A stretch of DNA of 34,015 nt from Flavobacteriales bacterium (GTDB lineage Bacteria; Bacteroidota; Bacteroidia; UBA10329): positions 1 to 34,015 of the forward strand of contig JAIPBJ010000031.1 of assembly GCA_021739625.1 (NCBI GenBank). Direction: 5' to 3'. The notes beneath the pieces were generated by a model that saw only the letters and a list, made by a program, of their open reading frames with translations, was not told the DNA's origin and ran no database searches. Positions 25,265 to 32,422 of this stretch are shown piece after piece. The translations under genes were made by a program, and so were the position numbers. Each line of letters opens with the position of its first letter. The stretch's first letter is position 1.

Positions 25265-25592
25265 ACCACCGCTCCACAGAGAGCGTCCAGATAGATAGAG
25301 TAGTGGAGGCCTGGACCGATGAAGGTCCGGGCCTCTGCGCTTTGAAGACCGGACGGCCCCCAGACCTCTTCTGCTCAGTTCTGACATCGAATGATCAATA
25401 GCGTTCGAATCGTGCATATTCTGTGGAGGAATTTCAACGCTGATGGGCAATGATTTCCACACAAATGAACAGTGCGAGGCAATATACATACATGTATCAT
25501 ATTGATAAACAGTTGAGTACGCCATGGAATCGGATGATGGCACGTTTCTTCTAAGTAGCGTGGCATGTCTAACCCTTAAAAACCGATCAGTC
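25265..25592 (+). promoter_or_regulatory. 328-nt control region before the T9SS beta-helix gene
   Basis: The region holds, in order, a terminator hairpin (25306-25335), GATTTCCACACA at 25452-25463, a 10-bp palindrome ATACATGTAT at 25488-25497, TGGCAC at 25538 (83 nt after the TTCCACA core), and TCTAACCCTTAAAAA 32 nt after TGGCAC. The ATG at 25593 follows after AACCGATCAGTC. Spacing of the first and second elements matches the gene at 23718 within one base. The sigma54 -12 GC is not present (CT). Confidence 0.5.
25306..25335 (+). terminator. Hairpin terminator after the OmpA-family gene
   Basis: GAGGCCTGGACC (25306-25317), loop GATGAA, GGTCCGGGCCTC (25324-25335) forms a 12-bp stem with one T-G wobble. 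Only a short TTT lies downstream, so it may be a weak or Rho-assisted terminator. Confidence 0.6.
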
Positions 25593-27617
25593 ATGAAAAC
25601 CTTTACCGACATAACCAAGATGACAGGGCTTATAGGCCCTCTGGTGGCATTGCTGCTTATGCCGGCAGTGTCGCAATCAGCGGTGTTCACCGCGACCAGC
25701 TCCGGTTCTTGGAGCAGTTCGGCCACTTGGGGTGGAATTGCTCCGGGCAACAACATCACGCTTGACCAGATCATCATCCCTGCGGGCATCCAAGTAATCA
25801 TGGACGCTGATGTGATGGTGAATGGAGCACTCTCCAGTGTTCAGGTGGATGGTGCGCTTCAGGGCGGGGCATACGTCCTCACCGTGGTGAATGGCACTGT
25901 TACCGGCATCGGCCAGATGGTAGTCAGCCAACTGGTGCTGGGTGCATCAGCGAGCATGGCGTTCTCAGGTTCGGTCTCGGCCGGAAGCCTTGTTAACAAT
26001 GGGGCAGCGCTGGCCTTGGCCGCTGCTGCCACTATTGAGGACGAGTTGCAGCTAAACGGTGGGGCAGTGATCATCGGCAGCGGTTCGCTGGCATTGGCAA
26101 GCGGCACCCAGATCATTGTGAACGGTGGCAGCATTTCGCTCAATGGTGGTGTGTTCCTCGCCACGCAGGGATACACTGTTGTCTATCAGGGCAGCAGCAC
26201 TTCCATGGGCATCGAGGTGTCAGGTGCCGGTCTTTCGGGGATAGAGATCGCCCTCGCAAATCCATCTCAACAGATTTCCTTGAGCGGAGACCTGACGTTG
26301 GACGGAGACCTGACCATCAATCAGGGAGTGCTGGTAATCGGCAACAACTCGCTCACAGTGAACGGAATCCTTGACGTGTCAGGAGCGGGATCCCTGTCGG
26401 TCAGTGGATCGTCAGAGCTGTATGTGACAGCCAGTGGCATTGGCACCACCGATCTGAACTTCGGCTCGGGGTCCTCTACCATCGGCACCCTGTCTGTTGA
26501 TCTGGGAGGCAGCGGACAGGCCCAGTTTCAGGGAGACCTGACCGTGCAGGACTCCTTCTCGCTGCAAGGCGGGCAGTTGAATCTGGGCAGCAGTTCGGCA
26601 CTCACCCTCAACGGACAGGCGGCATTCGGTGCGGGCGCACAGCTGGGGGGCAATGGCAGTGCAGACCTCACCATCGCCACAGCCGGCAGTGTCAACGGGT
26701 CTGTCTCCTTTGCGGGCGGTTCGGCCACCATCGGTGACCTGACCATTGCCATCGACAACGGAGGTTCTGTGAGCCTTGGCTCAGACCTCGGTGTCAGCGG
26801 CACGCTAGGCCTCCAGAGCGGATTCATCGCCCTCGGTGCGGGCGACCTCAGCGTGAATGGCACCGTAAGCGGTGGCTCCTCCTCAAGCTATGTGGTCACC
26901 AGCGGACAGGGTTCTCTGATGCTGGATGTGGATGCCGGTGCTTCGGGCAGTTTCTATCCCGTGGGCACTGATGTACACTTCAGCCCTGTGACACTCGCAC
27001 AGGCGGCAGGCAGTGCATCGGGCATGTTCGGTGTAAGCGCGATGGCAGGTGTGCTTGCCTACGGATCCACAGGTGTGAACATGGCCGACTTCACCAGCGT
27101 GGTCAACACCTCTTGGATGGTGATGGCAGAGGCCAGCGCCAGTGCCGACATCGACCTGACCATGACCGTGGAGTGGGCCGCACAGCAGGCCGTGAACAGC
27201 TTCAACGCTGGTCAGGCCTACATCAGCCACTATGTGAACAGTGCATGGGATGTGAGTGCAGGTGCGGAGGCAACAGTGAATGCCGAGGGCCGATTCGAGT
27301 TGAGCCGTGAAGGCATCTCCTCGCTGAGTCCGTTCGCGGTGTTCGACAACAACACGGCCGTGGGCATCGAGGCACGGGAGACCATCTCTTTCAGCTTCTA
27401 TCCCAATCCGACAGTGGATGTGGTCAACTATACATTGACCGGAAATTCAGGGGCCACCCACATCCAGTTGTTCGATGCCACCGGCAAGCTCATCATGGCA
27501 AGGAGCGAGGCGGGCAGCCGAGGAACCATCGACCTGCAAGGACTGCCCATTGGCATCTACACGGTAAGGATCATTGACAGTGAGCAGACGCGCATCGAGC
27601 GCATAGTCAGACAGTGA
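25593..27617 (+). CDS. T9SS-secreted beta-helix protein (G8-like start, type A sorting domain)
   Basis: The 674-residue protein starts at 25593, where the shared leader ends. A signal peptide ends near S-Q-S-A (residue 30). The mature start T-S-S-G-S-W-S-S-S-A-T-W-G-G with I-I-P-A-G-I-Q-V matches the opening of G8/beta-helix secreted proteins. A long Gly/Ser/Asn-rich region of short strands follows (G-S-L-V-N-N-G-A-A-L, T-L-N-G-Q-A-A-F and similar), consistent with a parallel beta-helix. The end (F-Y-P-N-P-T-V-D-V, L-F-D-A-T-G-K-L, G-I-Y-T-V-R-I, R-I-V-R-Q) is a type A T9SS sorting domain, so the protein is exported and probably kept on the cell surface. No catalytic site is obvious. Confidence 0.88.
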   Translation: MKTFTDITKMTGLIGPLVALLLMPAVSQSAVFTATSSGSWSSSATWGGIAPGNNITLDQIIIPAGIQVIMDADVMVNGALSSVQVDGALQGGAYVLTVVNGTVTGIGQMVVSQLVLGASASMAFSGSVSAGSLVNNGAALALAAAATIEDELQLNGGAVIIGSGSLALASGTQIIVNGGSISLNGGVFLATQGYTVVYQGSSTSMGIEVSGAGLSGIEIALANPSQQISLSGDLTLDGDLTINQGVLVIGNNSLTVNGILDVSGAGSLSVSGSSELYVTASGIGTTDLNFGSGSSTIGTLSVDLGGSGQAQFQGDLTVQDSFSLQGGQLNLGSSSALTLNGQAAFGAGAQLGGNGSADLTIATAGSVNGSVSFAGGSATIGDLTIAIDNGGSVSLGSDLGVSGTLGLQSGFIALGAGDLSVNGTVSGGSSSSYVVTSGQGSLMLDVDAGASGSFYPVGTDVHFSPVTLAQAAGSASGMFGVSAMAGVLAYGSTGVNMADFTSVVNTSWMVMAEASASADIDLTMTVEWAAQQAVNSFNAGQAYISHYVNSAWDVSAGAEATVNAEGRFELSREGISSLSPFAVFDNNTAVGIEARETISFSFYPNPTVDVVNYTLTGNSGATHIQLFDATGKLIMARSEAGSRGTIDLQGLPIGIYTVRIIDSEQTRIERIVRQ

Positions 27618-27624
27618 TAATTCC

Positions 27625-27680
27625 GGAAGGGGATGCTCCGTCATTCCGTTCGCTCAATGGAGCTCCCCTTCCACTTTTTC
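27625..27680 (+). terminator. Intrinsic terminator after the beta-helix gene
   Basis: GGAAGGGGATGCTCC (27625-27639) pairs with GGAGCTCCCCTTCC (27659-27672) apart from one bulged T, with a 19-nt loop, and is followed by ACTTTTTC. This is the clearest Rho-independent terminator in the window. It lies directly before the shared leader of the next gene. Confidence 0.85.
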
Positions 27681-27702
27681 TAACCTTTAACAACTGGAAA
27701 TC
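27681..27702 (+). promoter_or_regulatory. Shared leader before the stand-alone receiver gene
   Basis: TAACCTTTAACAAC followed by TGGAAATC and the ATG at 27703. It differs at a few positions from the TAACCCTTAAAA form but keeps the TGGAAATCATGAAACAG end seen at 23718, extending six bases into the coding region. No TGGCAC is present upstream; the terminator abuts it. Confidence 0.5.
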
Positions 27703-28227
27703 ATGAAACAGGCGGCACCATTTCAGCAAACAGAACCCGAACGACTCTTAGACTACATGGTCATGGAAAGAAAGATCAAGATTTTCGTGGTTGAGGACTC
27801 CGACATCTATCGCGAGCTCATCTCCAGTTTCATCTACACGATGGACAGGGGCTATCTCTCGCCTCAGGAAAGCAATTTCGATATCCGTTCCTTCAGCACG
27901 GGCGAGCACTGCATCGGTGAGATGGGCGAGAGGCCCGACATCGTGGTGCTGGACTATCATCTGGACGGCTACAAGAACCACCCCGACTGCATGGACGGGC
28001 TGGATACCTTGAAGTTGATCAAGCATTACAGCCCAAGCACCCACGTAGTGGTCATCACCGCTGACCGCGACACCACCCTTGCCAACGAGTTCATTGTCAA
28101 CGGAGCATCTGATTACGTTTCCAAGGAGCCTGGCGTGCGTGAGAAGTTGCAGCATTCTGTGGCAAGGCTCATCCGCATCGTCAGGAGGGAGCTCAAGGAA
28201 TATAGGGATCTCGGAAACGCTGAGTGA
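27703..28227 (+). CDS. Stand-alone receiver-domain response regulator
   Basis: The 174-residue product begins at 27703, as indicated by the leader; ATGs at 27757 and 27763 are alternative starts that would begin at the receiver fold. The receiver covers about residues 24-150: acidic E31/D32, phospho-acceptor D84 in V-V-L-D-Y-H-L-D-G, a T before A-D in V-I-T-A-D-R, and K in S-K-E-P. A short charged helix follows (R-I-V-R-R-E-L-K-E-Y-R). No DNA-binding or enzymatic output domain is present, so it probably acts by protein contact or as a phosphate sink or relay. A cognate kinase could be one of the three encoded at 29275-33619; this is inferred from proximity only. Confidence 0.88.
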   Translation: MKQAAPFQQTEPERLLDYMVMERKIKIFVVEDSDIYRELISSFIYTMDRGYLSPQESNFDIRSFSTGEHCIGEMGERPDIVVLDYHLDGYKNHPDCMDGLDTLKLIKHYSPSTHVVVITADRDTTLANEFIVNGASDYVSKEPGVREKLQHSVARLIRIVRRELKEYRDLGNAE

Positions 28228-28286
28228 CTGCTCTCTTCTCCCCAAGGAACCTTTCCAATGACCACGGTGACCACTGTGCAATGGGG

Positions 28287-28302
28287 GCGGACAGATGTCC
28301 GC
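28287..28302. promoter_or_regulatory. Perfect hairpin downstream of the receiver gene
   Basis: GCGGACA-GA-TGTCCGC, a 7-bp stem with a 2-nt gap, in the 137-nt space between the receiver and barrel genes. No T-run follows immediately, though a CTTTTTA lies about 25 nt later. It could be an operator palindrome or a weak terminator. A direct repeat TGACCAC-GG-TGACCAC lies just upstream. Confidence 0.3.
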
Positions 28303-28364
28303 TTACATGTCTCCCCTTGACCACAGACTTTTTAGCTTGATTCTCAATACGAAAGGGTTGAAAA

Positions 28365-28955
28365 ATGAGAACCATTGTCATCTGTATCTTCATGGTCGCA
28401 CTGATGCTGTCAGACACCGATGGCCACGCTCAGAACAAGGCGTGGACCAAGGACGGCAAGGTGCTCTCGTTGGGTTTCGGTCTCAGCCGGTTCTACCATA
28501 TCGATGAACGTTTCGGCCCTGGGGCTCCCCGTCCCGGACGGGTACACTTGCCCAGCTCGGGACAGTTCAACTTCCTTATGGAGTTCGGGATTCACCAGTA
28601 TGTGGGTCTGGGGTTCACAACTGGAATCGGTGGCAGGGCAGCTCTCCCTTTCGGCTATCTTGGTGAGGTGAACTTCCCCATCGGCATGGTGACGAACTTC
28701 CATTTCTACCAGCTCATCGCAGACCGCACGGAAAAGAACATCCATGCCGAACAGCTCGATATTTATGCAGGGTTGAGTCTTGGTAGCGGGTTTGCCCTCG
28801 CCTATTACAACAACGAGGATGTGCGTGTTGTGCCGATGGCATGGGGCGGCCCTCATGCCGGCATCCGCTGGTATTTCGCCCCACGTGTCGCCTTGAACGC
28901 TGAAGTAGGATTTGGCAAGAGCATCGTCAACGCGGGATTCTCGTTCAAACTATGA
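28365..28955 (+). CDS. Putative outer-membrane beta-barrel protein, unknown function
   Basis: The 196-residue protein has an N-terminal signal peptide (MRTIVICIFMVALMLSDTDG-like, cleavage after G-H-A). The rest shows alternating strands ending in aromatic or hydrophobic residues: V-L-S-L-G-F-G-L-S-R-F-Y, then F-L-M-E-F-G-I-H-Q-Y-V-G-L-G-F, G-I-R-W-Y-F-A-P-R and a final N-A-G-F-S-F-K-L with C-terminal aromatic. This fits a small outer-membrane barrel of roughly eight strands, as in OmpW-like or PorT-like proteins, but no specific family is recognised. The start is preceded by AAGGGTTGAAAA. It is co-directional with the signalling genes that follow, across a repeat-containing gap. Confidence 0.72.
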   Translation: MRTIVICIFMVALMLSDTDGHAQNKAWTKDGKVLSLGFGLSRFYHIDERFGPGAPRPGRVHLPSSGQFNFLMEFGIHQYVGLGFTTGIGGRAALPFGYLGEVNFPIGMVTNFHFYQLIADRTEKNIHAEQLDIYAGLSLGSGFALAYYNNEDVRVVPMAWGGPHAGIRWYFAPRVALNAEVGFGKSIVNAGFSFKL

Positions 28956-28987
28956 CCCAGGCAGGGACTGCAATCGAATAAAAAACC

Positions 28988-29176
28988 ATGACTGTCCTTC
29001 CCAAAACCACGACTGTTCTTCCCAAAACCACGACCGTTCTTCCCAATACCACGACTGTTCTTCCCAAAACCACGACTGTTTTTGCCAAGAACACAGGTGT
29101 TTTTGCCAAAACTATGGGTGTGCTTGCCAAGACCACTGGTGTTCTTCCCAAGACCACGACTGTCATGGCCGAGAAC
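28988..29176 (+). repeat. Nine tandem 21-bp repeats (seven codons, TTVLPKT-like), possible small ORF to 29287
   Basis: Nine units of exactly 21 bp start at 28988. Units 2 (29009) and 4 (29051) are identical (ACGACTGTTCTTCCCAAA plus ACC), while units 5-9 are increasingly changed. Because 21 is a multiple of three, the frame from ATG 28988 to the stop at 29287 stays open and would encode a 99-residue protein of T-T-V-L-P-K-T repeats. It would end where the kinase begins (GTG 29284). The minus strand is also open across the repeats, which follows from periodicity and does not prove coding. The 319-nt interval 28956-29274 has no other gene. A TGGCAC motif lies at 29178. Confidence 0.8.
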
Positions 29177-29274
29177 ATGGCACATTCCCATGGCATTTGC
29201 CGCACGAAGGAAAAACGTAGCTTCGCTCTGCATGATTCGGACATGGAGTATCCACAACCAATACCAGGGAACAT

Positions 29275-30846
29275 TTGGAACAGGTGATAGATTTCTTCAG
29301 ACAATTGCTGCGATCGGACCAGTTCATGCCCCGATGGGTGTGTGGCGAATGGACTCCTGTTCACGGCTGGCTCTACATCATATCAGATGTGGTCATATTT
29401 CTCGCCTACATGGTCATTCCGTTCGCGATGGTCTATTTTGTCAGAAAAAGGTGGGATGACCTGCCCTTCCGCCATGTGTTCTGGCTTTTCATCGCTTTCA
29501 TTGCGCTCTGCGGCACATCGCATCTGGTCGATGCCATCATCTTCTATGTGCCGCTTTACCGTTTCAATGCGCTGGTGCTGGTGGCCACTGCCATCGTGTC
29601 GGTGATCACGGTGGGCAGTATGTTGAAGGTGATTCCGGAAGCGTTGAGATACAAGAGTCCATCAGATTTACAGAGCATCGTGGCAGAGAAGACGGCCGAG
29701 CTGGAACATCAGAAGACCGTGCTATCTGAAGTGAACGGCCGACTGGAGCGCGAAATACAGGAGAACCTCCGCTCGCAGCGCGACATGGCAAGACTTGCGG
29801 CCATCGTCCGTGCCTCGGATGACGCCATTGTTTCCCTCACCACCGAAGGCATCATCACCAGTTGGAACGATGCTGCCGTGCGCATGTACGGCTACACGGC
29901 CGAAGAGGCCATCGGATGCAGCATTGCCATGCTCAGCCTTGAAGATGACCGCTTGGAATTGGAACAGGCACTTGCCAAACTGCGCGAGGGCCAGTCCATA
30001 GACCACTTCGAGACCCCGCGAGTGAGGAAGGACGGAGGTCTTATCCATGTTTCGGTCACCTATTCCCCGCTTCGCGATGAGCAAGGGGAAGTGACCGGGA
30101 TCTCAGGCATCGGGCGCGACATCACTGATGAAAGAAGGGCCGCAGACGAACAGAAGCACCTGATGCGCGAATTGGAACGCGCCAACAAGGAGCTGGAGGA
30201 CTTCGCCTACATCACCTCACACGACCTGAAGGCTCCGCTGCGGGCCATCGGTTCCCTCACCGACTGGATACAGAGCGACAACCACGAGAAGCTGGGCGAT
30301 GAGGGCAAGCAGTATCTCAAGCTGCTCAAGAACCGCGTCCACAGGATGAACGAGCTCATTGAAGGCATCCTCGGATATTCGCGGGTGGGCCGGGCAAAGG
30401 GAAGGTCTGAGCAGGTGGACATGAACACCCTCATGCAGGAAGTGATGGAGCTGGTCCATGTTCCAGACCACATCAAAGTGACCGTTCAGGAAGGACTGCC
30501 CGCGCTGATGACACAGAAGACCTACCCTGTGCAGGTGTTCGAGAACCTCATCAGCAATGCTGTCAAATACTGCGACAAGGAGGTCGGAACGGTGGAGGTC
30601 GGTGTGGATGAATTGCCACGGTTCTGGAAATTCCATGTCAGAGACAATGGTGTGGGCATCAATCCGCTCTATCACGAGCGCATCTTTGAGATATTCCAAA
30701 CCTTGAAGTCGCGCGATGAGGTGGAGGGAACGGGCATCGGTCTGACCATCGTCAAGAAAATTGTTACCCATGTAGGTGGCGAAATTTGGTTGGAATCGGA
30801 ACCGGGACAGGGCAGCACATTCTATTTCACCTGGCCCAAGCACTGA
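29275..30846 (+). CDS. Sensor histidine kinase with ethylene-receptor-like membrane domain and PAS domain
   Basis: The 523-residue protein begins at TTG 29275 (GTG 29284 and ATG 29326 also possible). Residues about 32-116 form three membrane helices closely resembling the ethylene-binding domain of plant ETR1. I-S-D38, A-Y45, I48-P49, I76 and C79-G-T-S-H83 match ETR1 D25, Y32, I35, P36, I62, C65 and H69, with the same spacing apart from one inserted residue. C65 and H69 bind copper(I) in ETR1. A linker helix follows, then a PAS domain (about 177-290), a HisKA region with phospho-acceptor H316 (S-H-D-L-K-A-P-L-R-A) and an ATPase domain (E-N-L-I-S-N-A-V-K-Y; D-N-G-V-G-I; G-T-G-I-G-L-T-I-V). It likely senses a small ligand such as ethylene, or copper or redox state. 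Its stop overlaps the next kinase by 1 nt. Confidence 0.93.
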   Translation: MEQVIDFFRQLLRSDQFMPRWVCGEWTPVHGWLYIISDVVIFLAYMVIPFAMVYFVRKRWDDLPFRHVFWLFIAFIALCGTSHLVDAIIFYVPLYRFNALVLVATAIVSVITVGSMLKVIPEALRYKSPSDLQSIVAEKTAELEHQKTVLSEVNGRLEREIQENLRSQRDMARLAAIVRASDDAIVSLTTEGIITSWNDAAVRMYGYTAEEAIGCSIAMLSLEDDRLELEQALAKLREGQSIDHFETPRVRKDGGLIHVSVTYSPLRDEQGEVTGISGIGRDITDERRAADEQKHLMRELERANKELEDFAYITSHDLKAPLRAIGSLTDWIQSDNHEKLGDEGKQYLKLLKNRVHRMNELIEGILGYSRVGRAKGRSEQVDMNTLMQEVMELVHVPDHIKVTVQEGLPALMTQKTYPVQVFENLISNAVKYCDKEVGTVEVGVDELPRFWKFHVRDNGVGINPLYHERIFEIFQTLKSRDEVEGTGIGLTIVKKIVTHVGGEIWLESEPGQGSTFYFTWPKH

Positions 30847-32345
30847 TGGAGCATTTTGAAAAACATCCCGAACGCGAGGAGCTTGCTTCAGAGGTGGTGC
30901 GGCAGAAGCTGCACACGGCTGAGAGCTACTCGGCCATTGTGCGTATGGCTGTGGTCATCATCAACTCGGTGGCGTTCGTTTTCCTGATCGACAAGGCGCA
31001 GACCATCCCGTGGCTTGCCTGGCCGATCATGGTCTCATCGCTCATTTACAGCATCTATGTCGCCATCTGGGAACCGTTCAAAAAGTATCCGATCAAACGC
31101 ACCAGCTACCTCACTTCAGCTGCCGATTCGATCTTCATACTGCTGTGGATCATCGCCACAGGCATGTCAGGCTCGCCCTTCTTTCTGCTGTGGTACATCT
31201 CCATCATCGCCTTCGCGCAGCGGTTCACCTTCAGGGCCACGCTGCTCACATCGGTGGCCTACGCTGCAGCCTATATGACCGTGCTGAGGATAGATATCGG
31301 CTACATCACCTCGGCCGACATGTTCCTCCGCGTGCTTTATATCCCAGTTGCAGGAGTGTTGGCGGCCTTCTTCTCGCGCGAGTTCGAGGCGCAGGTGGGC
31401 GACAAGCTGCGGGCCATGCGGTCCGAGGACAAGGCCCTGAGTGCGAAACGCAAGCAGAAGGAACTGCTTACGGAACTTCAGGCCATCCGTGACGGGCTGG
31501 AGCATACCGTGCAGGAGCGCACCTTTGAACTGCGTTCGCTCAACACCGACCTGAGGCGCGAAATGACCGAAAAGGAGGCTGCTCAGCGCGCACAGCGGCA
31601 GATGGTGGAAAGCCTCAGCCGCATCAATGCCGAGCTGGAGAGTTTCGCCTACGTCACCTCGCACGACCTCAAGACCCCCCTGCGCGGCATCGCCACCATA
31701 GCCGACTGGCTGCTGGAGGACTATGCCGACCGCCTTGACGAAGCAGGTCGCGACAACCTCATATTGATGAAGAAACGCGTGCAGCGGATGAACGACCTCA
31801 TTGACGGAATCCTGCGCTATTCCCGCGCGGGCCGTGCCAGCGATGAGACCGAACCCATAGATGTCGTTGCCCTCGTCCATGACTGCATCAGCGTGATGCA
31901 CGTACCGGAAACCACGGCCATCACCGTGGGCGGTGAATTCCCGACCATCACGGCCAACCGCACACTCCTGCTTCAGGTGATCGAGAACCTGCTGGGCAAT
32001 GCGGTGAAATATGCCGACCCGGTGCAAGGCGATGTGCGCATCACAGGCACCGCATCGGCCGAGGGATGGGAGATCGCGGTGTTCAACAATGGCCCGGGCA
32101 TTCCGATTGAGTACCACGACCGCATCTTCGAGATATTCCAGACGCTGCACAACGGAGATGATGCGCAGAGCACGGGCGTTGGACTCACCATCGTGAAGAA
32201 GGTGATCGCTGCGTGGGGCGGTTCCGTCAGGGTGGATTCGGACGGGACCAACGGTGGCACCACATTCACATTCACCATTCCGGGCAGCATGCTGTTGAAA
32301 GACGATTCAAAGACCGATGGAAAGCGACCCAAAGCGAAGGTGTAA
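30846..32345 (+). CDS. Sensor histidine kinase with six-helix membrane sensor
   Basis: The 499-residue product starts at ATG 30846 within the previous stop codon (TGATG), so the two kinases are translationally coupled. Six hydrophobic segments lie between about residues 30 and 178 with short loops; no named sensor family was recognised (MASE-like modules look similar). A coiled-coil linker (about 185-260) leads to the HisKA site H273 (S-H-D-L-K-T-P-L-R-G) and the ATPase domain (N box E-N-L-L-G-N-A-V-K-Y; F-N-N-G-P-G-I; G-V-G-L-T-I-V-K-K). The kinase core is very like those of the flanking kinases, which points to duplication with exchange of the sensor part. The C-terminal tail after the ATPase fold is Lys/Asp-rich. 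Confidence 0.93.
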   Translation: MEHFEKHPEREELASEVVRQKLHTAESYSAIVRMAVVIINSVAFVFLIDKAQTIPWLAWPIMVSSLIYSIYVAIWEPFKKYPIKRTSYLTSAADSIFILLWIIATGMSGSPFFLLWYISIIAFAQRFTFRATLLTSVAYAAAYMTVLRIDIGYITSADMFLRVLYIPVAGVLAAFFSREFEAQVGDKLRAMRSEDKALSAKRKQKELLTELQAIRDGLEHTVQERTFELRSLNTDLRREMTEKEAAQRAQRQMVESLSRINAELESFAYVTSHDLKTPLRGIATIADWLLEDYADRLDEAGRDNLILMKKRVQRMNDLIDGILRYSRAGRASDETEPIDVVALVHDCISVMHVPETTAITVGGEFPTITANRTLLLQVIENLLGNAVKYADPVQGDVRITGTASAEGWEIAVFNNGPGIPIEYHDRIFEIFQTLHNGDDAQSTGVGLTIVKKVIAAWGGSVRVDSDGTNGGTTFTFTIPGSMLLKDDSKTDGKRPKAKV

Positions 32346-32362
32346 TAGGGCAGAGGCCCAAA

Positions 32363-32395
32363 TTGATATGACCATTGACACATTTTTTATTTTTG
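32363..32395 (+). promoter_or_regulatory. Predicted promoter of the third kinase gene
   Basis: TTG at 32363-32365 and TATTTTTG at 32388-32395, 22 nt apart, match the Bacteroidota -33/-7 pattern TTG and TAnnTTTG. Transcription would start near 32400, about 23 nt before the ATG at 32423. The third kinase could thus be expressed apart from the first two. Confidence 0.6.
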
Positions 32396-32422
32396 AATCC
32401 ATGAATCTACATTGACGGAAGC

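Noticed and set aside
21193-25553. Canonical sigma54 promoters at the TGGCAC elements
   Set aside because: The -24 half fits but none of the three has GC at the -12 position, so a canonical call is not justified; kept only as a hypothesis.
28988-29176. Possible CRISPR-like array
   Set aside because: The 21-bp units abut with no spacers and no cas genes are nearby; it is a simple tandem repeat.
28853-29257. Minus-strand frame with G-K-N-S-R-G-F repeats
   Set aside because: Its periodicity follows automatically from the 21-bp repeat, and it overlaps the end of the barrel gene; no start signal was seen.
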